From: Cytophagales bacterium | GTDB taxonomy: Bacteria > Bacteroidota > Bacteroidia > Cytophagales > UBA9547 | Direction of reading: 5' to 3' | Length of the DNA: 33,971 nt | Assembly (NCBI GenBank): GCA_004294265.1 | Contig: REAG01000122.1 | Location: 1 to 33,971, forward strand | Shown: positions 27,720 to 33,971 of the stretch, piece after piece | Layout: every line of letters begins with the position of its first letter | Numbering within the stretch: the first letter of the stretch is position 1 | Translations under genes and position numbers: made by a program | The notes under the pieces: generated by a model | The model's input: the letters and a program-made list of their open reading frames with translations, nothing else | Told to the model about the DNA's origin: nothing | Databases searched by the model: none

Positions 27720-30708
27720 GTTTTTTTAATAATTTTGGTATCTCTATTAAATCAAAAGATTGAATTGAAAAAGATAAATCATTCACTAAAATATGTAATA
27801 ATTTGTTTGATTCATATTCAGGTTGTTGTTTTATTTCTTCCAATAAAGTTATTAAATCTTCGTTGTTAAAACCACCTGCCGAAAGTTCATTATTCAAAAG
27901 TTTAGCTTTGTTTACTATGGCATCAGAAAGCACAAATTTATCATTGATTATTTGTTTAGAATCAATTTTAACACTTTCAATATTAGATATAGATATATTT
28001 GAAGGAATTATTCCTACCTCTGATTTCAAAAATTTAGCTAAACAAGAAAGTAAAGCTTGTTTGCTTACTGGTTTGGTAAGATAATCATTGAATTTTAGTT
28101 CTTTTATTCTATCTTGATCATCTTTCATAGCTTGAGCCGTGAGGGCAATAATCGGAATATGAGCGAGTTCTGGAATTCTATCAATAGTTGCTTTTGCCTC
28201 ATATCCATCCATAACGGGCATTTTTATATCCATAAACACAAACTCAAAAGGCTGTGATTTAAGTTTTTCTATGGCAATTTTTCCATTTTCAGCTTCCGTA
28301 ATATTTAAGCCATAAGGACGCAAAAATCCTTTGACCACTTCCCTATTCATCGCAATATCGTCCACCAAAAGAATAGAAGCATTATTGAAATGAATATCTT
28401 CATTAACGGTTTCAGTTACCATCTTTTGTTGTAAAGTTGCTACCGAAATGTTATATAAACATACCCTAAAAGTACTTCCTTTGCCCAATTCACTTTCCAC
28501 TTCGAGCTTTCCCCCCATCAATTCGACCAAACGTTTTGTGATGGTTAAGCCCAATCCTGTTCCACCAAATTTTCTATTTTCTTGCCCTTCTTGCTGGGTA
28601 AATGCTTCAAATATTTTGTTAATATCTTTTTGAGGAATACCAATGCCAGTGTCTATAATTTCAAATTTAATGTCCACCAAGCTATCCATTTTCTCTTTGT
28701 AGCTGCTCACAACTCTTAAAGTTACAGAGCCTTCACTTGTAAATTTAATGGCATTACCTACTAAATTAAAAATTACTTGACGCAATCTTAACTCATCTAA
28801 AAGTAAAGATTCTGGTAAAGATTTATCAATATCTAATTTAAGTTCAAGATTTTTTTCAGCTGTTTTGACCGTAAACACACTTATTATTTCTTCAAACATT
28901 CCTTTCGGATGGGTTGGTGCTAACTGTATTTCAAATTTCCCAGACTCAATTTTTGATAAATCCAGAATATCATTTATCAATCCTAATAAGTTTTTACCAC
29001 TCGAAAGTATATTTTTAATATACACTTTTTGCATCGGATCATCCACCATGTCGTTCAATAATTCAGCAAAACCAAGCACTGCATTCATAGGCGTACGAAT
29101 TTCGTGGCTCATATTTGCTAAAAATTCCGATTTTACTTTTGTGGCACTTTCGGCTTGATTTTTGGCATCTAAAACCGCTTCTTGCTGCGTAATCATCTCT
29201 TCTTGGTTTTGTTTCAGTTCCTCGTTTTGAGTTCCGATTTCTTCTACCATTTCTTGCAACTGAATTTGCTTATCTTTGATACTAAAAACCATGCCATTAA
29301 ATGCATTTACAAGATTTTTAACTTCAATCGGGCTTTCTACTTCGTTTGCTTTTGCCTCCAAATCACCTGCCTCAACCATGAGTGCTTTTTGAGATAAATC
29401 TAAAATGGGATTGGCGATATAATTTGCAACTTTAAAACTCAACCATATTACCAGCATAAAAATAAAAAGCAACATTACAATAATGATATTTCGCAATAAA
29501 ATAACACTTTCAAAGGTTTCTTGTTCTTCAATTTCACATACCAAATTCCAATTCAAACCCTCAATTTCTAAAGGAGAGAATGAAGTTAAAACTGATTTAC
29601 CAAGATAATTAGTGCTAATTTCTGTACTAGAAATTCCTTTATTTGCTTTCTCAGTTATGGGAGAATTTACATCATTAAATAAAATAGAAGAATTAGAGAA
29701 TTTCATTTCATCAATAATCGATTTATCTAAGTTTTTGATCGTTTCAAGTTCATAAAAGAATTTTGTTCTATTGTCTTTTAAAGCCCTAGCATCGCTTCTC
29801 ATTTTACCATCATTGCCCACCATAAAACTTTCCCCCGTCATCCCCAGTCCATCCTTAAGCCAATTTGATTGATTGGTCATTACTTCATTTAAAACATCAA
29901 TCGAAACTTGCATTAACAAAATGGCTATCCTTTTATTGCCATCGTAAATTGGTTTTGCTACAAACATAGAAGGGATGCCACGAGAAGGGTAATATATTTC
30001 AAAATCTGAAATAACTGAATTTACATTATTATCTATTTTTAATGCTTTATCAAATATTTTTCCTGAAATAAAATCCTTAAAAGGAGCTTCTTTCATACTT
30101 ACCGCTTCATCTGCCTCATGATTGGTATTGTAAAAACACTCTCCAGTGGCATCATCCAAAATCATGACATCGTAATATTTGAATGTTTTTGTAAATTCTT
30201 TAATCAATAAATCAGCTTTGGTGTGAGCCACATAATAAGGATGTAGGGACGAAATTAAATTACCTTTATAAGCCACAAAATGGTATTGATAAAATTTTCT
30301 TCGATCGTTTTTAGGAAATAAATTTTCTATGGGAAGTGTTTTTTGATTGCTTGAACTTATAGATTCAAAAAAATCTTTTCTATAAAATTCATTCATTTTA
30401 AATCCATAGTAATCACTATTTTTAGAGTCAATTTCGCTTTCAAAATAGGATTTTTTTAAATCATTTGCCGAATTTATAAACCAAGGACGTGTAGAAAGAT
30501 AGTATAAATCAGAGCGAACTTGCTTAAAATAATTTTCAATTTGTCGTTTTTTAATTTCTCGAATGGCAGTTAATTTATTAAAAGATTCTTCTTGGATGAC
30601 AATTTTGGCTCTTGTAAAAGATAAATAAGCAATAATCACGACAGGAATCATGACCAACATTAGAAAAAGTATAACTAAGCGACTTTTAAGACTTTGGAAT
30701 TTAAGCAT
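27712..30708 (-). CDS. Membrane hybrid sensor histidine kinase: periplasmic Cache-like sensor, HAMP, HisKA, HATPase, REC
   Basis: 998 aa; TM near residues 12-34 and 405-430; [65 protein letters not shown]...[16 protein letters not shown]. Confidence 0.92.
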   Translation of the reverse strand: MLKFQSLKSRLVILFLMLVMIPVVIIAYLSFTRAKIVIQEESFNKLTAIREIKKRQIENYFKQVRSDLYYLSTRPWFINSANDLKKSYFESEIDSKNSDYYGFKMNEFYRKDFFESISSSNQKTLPIENLFPKNDRRKFYQYHFVAYKGNLISSLHPYYVAHTKADLLIKEFTKTFKYYDVMILDDATGECFYNTNHEADEAVSMKEAPFKDFISGKIFDKALKIDNNVNSVISDFEIYYPSRGIPSMFVAKPIYDGNKRIAILLMQVSIDVLNEVMTNQSNWLKDGLGMTGESFMVGNDGKMRSDARALKDNRTKFFYELETIKNLDKSIIDEMKFSNSSILFNDVNSPITEKANKGISSTEISTNYLGKSVLTSFSPLEIEGLNWNLVCEIEEQETFESVILLRNIIIVMLLFIFMLVIWLSFKVANYIANPILDLSQKALMVEAGDLEAKANEVESPIEVKNLVNAFNGMVFSIKDKQIQLQEMVEEIGTQNEELKQNQEEMITQQEAVLDAKNQAESATKVKSEFLANMSHEIRTPMNAVLGFAELLNDMVDDPMQKVYIKNILSSGKNLLGLINDILDLSKIESGKFEIQLAPTHPKGMFEEIISVFTVKTAEKNLELKLDIDKSLPESLLLDELRLRQVIFNLVGNAIKFTSEGSVTLRVVSSYKEKMDSLVDIKFEIIDTGIGIPQKDINKIFEAFTQQEGQENRKFGGTGLGLTITKRLVELMGGKLEVESELGKGSTFRVCLYNISVATLQQKMVTETVNEDIHFNNASILLVDDIAMNREVVKGFLRPYGLNITEAENGKIAIEKLKSQPFEFVFMDIKMPVMDGYEAKATIDRIPELAHIPIIALTAQAMKDDQDRIKELKFNDYLTKPVSKQALLSCLAKFLKSEVGIIPSNISISNIESVKIDSKQIINDKFVLSDAIVNKAKLLNNELSAGGFNNEDLITLLEEIKQQPEYESNKLLHILVNDLSFSIQSFDLIEIPKLLKKLY

Positions 30709-30792
30709 TGAATTAGAGCGTATTTTTATTACAAATATAAGTAGAAATAACTATAAATTTGAGATTTTGAAATATTAAGGATATAAGGGAAT

Positions 30793-30900
30793 CTCTAAAA
30801 ACCCCAATATTATTTTTAAAAACCCCACCCAAACTAATTTCTGCTACGAAACCGCAGAATCCAAGTTGGAGGGCTTCAACGGAATTGAGGTTTTTAGGAG
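30793..30900. repeat. Dispersed intergenic repeat, copy B, with imperfect terminal inverted repeats
   Basis: CTAAAAACCCCAAT / ATTGAGGTTTTTAG ends (13/14) enclosing CCCCACCC...AATTTCTGCTACGAAACCGCAGAATC, which matches copy A at 2922-2985. Confidence 0.7.
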
Positions 30901-30969
30901 TTATTATATATCTAACTTTCATTTATAAAAAAATAGAAAAGTTGAAATTAAATTATTGTTATAGTGAAA

Positions 30970-31066
30970 CTAATAAATATTTATTATTATATTTTTATAA
31001 AACCCCTTTCTTATTTCCCAATGGGGAAAAGTTATCAAGGAATTTGTAACTATTTATTAGACTTTA
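30970..31066. repeat. Dispersed palindromic intergenic repeat, copy 2
   Basis: CTAATAAATA (30970-30979) / TATTTATTAG (31051-31060); by-eye alignment of 30992-31066 to 25705-25780 shows 3 substitutions and 1 indel. Confidence 0.8.
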
Positions 31067-31514
31067 TAAAATAACATTTAAACGTGTAAAACAAATGAAA
31101 AACAAAGATTTCAGAAATTTCTTTTGTAAAATTAGTTATTAATATTCAGCTTTTTTATTATAATTTATTAATATTTTTAACAAATTAGTATCAAATCCAA
31201 TTTCAATTATTATAAATTCTTGATATTGAATTATTTTTGATACATTTTAATCATAAAGAAACAATTTTAATGCTACTTTGTGTCAAATTACTTCCAAATA
31301 ATAAAAATGTTTAAATTCCTTTAAAATAGGATATAAAGTAAACTGAAAGCATATAATTATTAATTTTAAAAACTTGTTTGTTTAAAAAAATGATGATTAA
31401 ATAACACTATAAAAGTTTATTTTAAAATAAAAATAATATTTTAACATCAATGTTTCATTTTTTATTACTTTTATAATGTCAAATTGATGAAATAAATGAA
31501 TTTAACTTATAATA

Positions 31515-31548
31515 TTGAAACATATATTTATTTTATTATGTATATTTG
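31515..31548 (+). promoter_or_regulatory. Candidate Bacteroidota-type promoter (TTG-N23-TATATTTG) for the repeat-bearing PorE-like gene
   Basis: TTG 31515-31517, TATATTTG 31541-31548, about 36 bp upstream of the ATG at 31585. Confidence 0.45.
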
Positions 31549-31584
31549 CCTGTAAGTAAATATTACGCAAATCATTTAATTAAC

Positions 31585-33971
31585 ATGAGGTTTTTTTATA
31601 CATTTATATATATACTTTTTATTTTAACATTTCCTTCATTTTCACAACAAAAGTCGCCCGATGTTGAACTTGTGAATTTGGCAAACGAAATGTTTAATTT
31701 TGGTGATAAAAAAGATGCTCTTGCCGTTTATTTGCAAGCTGTTGAATTAAATCCAGATAATATTTCAGCTAATTTAATGGCTGGAAGGTGCTATATCGAA
31801 ACAATTAGCAAAGAACTTTCAGTAACATATTTAATAAAAGCCTATGAATTAGATAAAAATGTTTTACCAGATATATTATTTAAAATAGGTCAAGGTTATC
31901 AATTTGGTTCTCGTTTTGATGATGCAATCAAATATTATGAACTTTATAAACAAAACCTTACCGATGAGAAAACCGCTAAAATGTCGAGTAATGTTATGAA
32001 CGAAGTAATTCGTTCGGATAGAAAAATATTTGAATGTCAAAATGGAAAAAAATATCTTGCAGCTCCAAAAAATTATATTATTGAAAATTTAAAAGACGTT
32101 ATTAATTCCGAATATCCCGATTATGTTCCTTCGGTTACTGCCGATCAAAAAACGCTAATTTTTACTTCAAGACGTTCGGGCGGGGTTGGAAAAAATAAAG
32201 ATACCGATAACGAGTTTTTTGAAGATATTTGGATAGCAAAGAAAAAAGACAACGGTGAATGGGGCTATCCTACCAATGTGGGTCCGCCAATAAACACCAT
32301 TTCTCATGATGCAAACGTAAGTATTTCACCTGATGGTAAAAGAATTTTTATTTTTAAGCCCGAAAACGAAGGAGATTTGTTTGAATGTGAAATAAAACCA
32401 GACGGAAAATGGACTCAACCCAAAAGTTTGGGTTCAAATATAAACACTAAATACAGAGAATTATCAGTAACGATTTCTCAAGATGGGAAATCACTTTATT
32501 TTTCTAGCAATAGAGAAGGCGGCTTCGGTGGCTTGGATTTATATAGAAGTAGATTGGATGAAAATCAAAAATGGGGAACACCAGAAAATTTGGGTTCTGC
32601 CGTCAATACCGAATACGATGAGGATGCCCCATTCATAGATTCAGATGGAAAAACTTTGTATTTTTCTTCGCAAGGACACAAAGGAATTGGTGGTTATGAT
32701 ATTTATAAATCCGTTTGGGATCAGCCAAAAAGAAGTTGGACACTACCCGAAAATATGGGCTTTCCTCTCAATTCTCCTGATCATGATATTTATTTTGTGC
32801 TTTCAGGAGACAGGAAAACAGGATATTATGCCTCTGCAAAAGGCGATGGATTTGGGGACAAAGATATATACAAAATTTACCTTTCGCCTGATGAAAACGA
32901 TATATCTAAATTGCAAAAAGATGCAATTGCAACCATTGAAAAAAAACAAATTGAAGATATTGCTTTGCCAACTTTAAGCCTTGCTAATAAGAAAAAAATT
33001 ACTGCTTCCACAAAAACTGATGCTAATTCTAGGGTTGGTTCTATCGAAAAAACAATTTTAGATAAGAATTTAATGCCACAAAAAATAGCCAATACCACAT
33101 CAACTTCAGAGGTTTCAGCTTCAGTTTTGAATTTACCTAATTTAGAACAGAAAAACACAAATAGAACTTCTAAAGATGCTGGAAATGAACATAATGATAC
33201 TCCAAATACATCTAATACAAGTTTAAAAGACAAAACAAATAAATCACTTATAGCTCAAAATAGTATTTCTGGAACAAATTTTAATACTAAAACCAATGTT
33301 TTAAAATCTGAAAAAACTGAAACTATTTCTGCCAATTCAACCAATTTGAAAGATGCGAATACAACTGCAAAAACTGATGCAAATTCAGCAATTTCTGGCA
33401 ATTCAACTAATTTGAAAAATGCGAATTCATCTGCAAAAACTGAAACAAATTCAGCAATTTCTGCCAATTCAACCAATTTAAAAGATGCGAATACAACTGC
33501 AAAAACTGATGCAAATTCAGCAATTTCTGCCAATACAACCAATTTGAAAGATGCGAATACAACTGCAAAAACTGAAACAAATTCAGCAATTTCTGCCAAT
33601 TCAACCAATTTGAAAGATGCGAATACAACTGCAAAAACTGATGCAAATTCAACAATTTCTGCCAATTCAACCAATTTGAAAGATGCGAATACAACTGCAA
33701 AAACTGATGCAAATTCAGCAATTTCTGCCAATTCAACCAATTTGAAAGATGCGAATACAACTGCAAAAACTGAAACAAATTCTGCAATTTCTGCCAATTC
33801 AACCAATTTTAAAGATGCGAATTCAACTGCAAAAACTGATGCAAATTCAGCAATTTCTGCCAATTCAACCAATTTGAAAGATGCGAATTCAACTGCAAAA
33901 ACTGATGCAAATTCAGCAATTTCTGCCAATTCAACCAATTTGAAAGATGCGAATACAACTGCAAAAACTGA
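31585..33971 (+). CDS. PorE-like TPR + PD40 propeller protein with long C-terminal 22-aa tandem repeat array (partial, runs off window)
   Basis: Translated by hand: MRFFYTFIYILFILTFPSFSQQKSPDVELVNLANEMFNFGDKKDALAVYLQAVELNPDN... TPR; INSEYPDYVPSVTADQKTLIFTSRRSGGVG... propeller; then (ANSTNLKDANTTAKTDANSAIS)n. Frame is continuous to the window end. Close paralog of 6726..8792. Confidence 0.93.
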   Translation, partial: MRFFYTFIYILFILTFPSFSQQKSPDVELVNLANEMFNFGDKKDALAVYLQAVELNPDNISANLMAGRCYIETISKELSVTYLIKAYELDKNVLPDILFKIGQGYQFGSRFDDAIKYYELYKQNLTDEKTAKMSSNVMNEVIRSDRKIFECQNGKKYLAAPKNYIIENLKDVINSEYPDYVPSVTADQKTLIFTSRRSGGVGKNKDTDNEFFEDIWIAKKKDNGEWGYPTNVGPPINTISHDANVSISPDGKRIFIFKPENEGDLFECEIKPDGKWTQPKSLGSNINTKYRELSVTISQDGKSLYFSSNREGGFGGLDLYRSRLDENQKWGTPENLGSAVNTEYDEDAPFIDSDGKTLYFSSQGHKGIGGYDIYKSVWDQPKRSWTLPENMGFPLNSPDHDIYFVLSGDRKTGYYASAKGDGFGDKDIYKIYLSPDENDISKLQKDAIATIEKKQIEDIALPTLSLANKKKITASTKTDANSRVGSIEKTILDKNLMPQKIANTTSTSEVSASVLNLPNLEQKNTNRTSKDAGNEHNDTPNTSNTSLKDKTNKSLIAQNSISGTNFNTKTNVLKSEKTETISANSTNLKDANTTAKTDANSAISGNSTNLKNANSSAKTETNSAISANSTNLKDANTTAKTDANSAISANTTNLKDANTTAKTETNSAISANSTNLKDANTTAKTDANSTISANSTNLKDANTTAKTDANSAISANSTNLKDANTTAKTETNSAISANSTNFKDANSTAKTDANSAISANSTNLKDANSTAKTDANSAISANSTNLKDANTTAKT
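33331..33971 (+). repeat. 66-bp in-frame tandem repeat, nine complete units plus a partial tenth
   Basis: Unit GCCAATTCAACCAATTTGAAAGATGCGAATACAACTGCAAAAACTGATGCAAATTCAGCAATTTCT begins at 33331, 33397, 33463, 33529, 33595, 33661, 33727, 33793, 33859 and 33925. Confidence 0.98.

Noticed and set aside
27803-29397. + strand ORFs of 61-97 aa
   Set aside because: Antisense shadows of the sensor kinase CDS.
30713-30922. Minus-strand 69-aa ORF (MKVRYIITPKNLNSVEALQLGFCGFVAEISLGG...)
   Set aside because: Lies over the palindromic repeat copy B; the GFCGFVAEIS stretch is just the translated repeat core. More likely a repeat artefact than a gene.
31187-31243. Imperfect inverted repeat TATCAAATCCAATTTCAAT / ATTGAATTATTTTTGATA
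   Set aside because: Several mismatches and very AT-rich; not distinguishable from background by eye.
32645-32977. + strand 110-aa ORF
   Set aside because: Out of frame with, and fully inside, the PorE-like CDS starting at 31585.
32877-33233. Minus-strand 118-aa ORF
   Set aside because: Antisense to the low-complexity linker of the PorE-like protein, with no recognisable motif.
33255-33938. Minus-strand ORFs of 227 aa and 131 aa (33407..33802) across the tandem array
   Set aside because: The unit length is a multiple of 3, so any stop-free antisense frame stays open. They lie antisense to a well-supported propeller protein and have repetitive hydrophobic composition with no start context.
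33331-33971. Possible CRISPR array
   Set aside because: Units are contiguous with no unique spacers and are in-frame coding repeats.

Overview
AT-rich chromosomal segment, by gene content and style from a Bacteroidota bacterium. There are about 21 coding genes and no rRNA, tRNA, transposase or CRISPR array that I can recognise. Housekeeping genes: ftsY, coaD, folA, rlmN, dnaN, trxB, rsmE and a Ppx/GppA phosphatase. Accessory/envelope genes: three paralogous PorE-like TPR + PD40 beta-propeller (+ OmpA) proteins, a GH78 alpha-L-rhamnosidase with C-terminal Fn3-associated and PA14 regions, an M23 peptidase, an orphan oligopeptide-type SBP lipoprotein, a TMTC-like GT-C membrane protein with TPRs, and two adjacent hybrid histidine kinases. 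The most notable signals are: (1) an open-ended ORF (31585..>33971), missing from the ORF track because it has no stop in the window, that fuses a PorE-like propeller to an in-frame 66-bp/22-aa tandem array (nine full units plus a partial tenth); (2) two families of dispersed intergenic palindromic repeats, two copies each, with one copy of each lying side by side at 30.79-31.07 kb; (3) a divergent dehydroquinate-synthase-like enzyme in a folA-coaD operon; (4) a GNAT protein with a four-cysteine C-terminal cluster; (5) several strong hairpins and a pentanucleotide microsatellite. I did not find a clear new defence or mobile system. All family calls come from reading motifs by eye, not from database searches.
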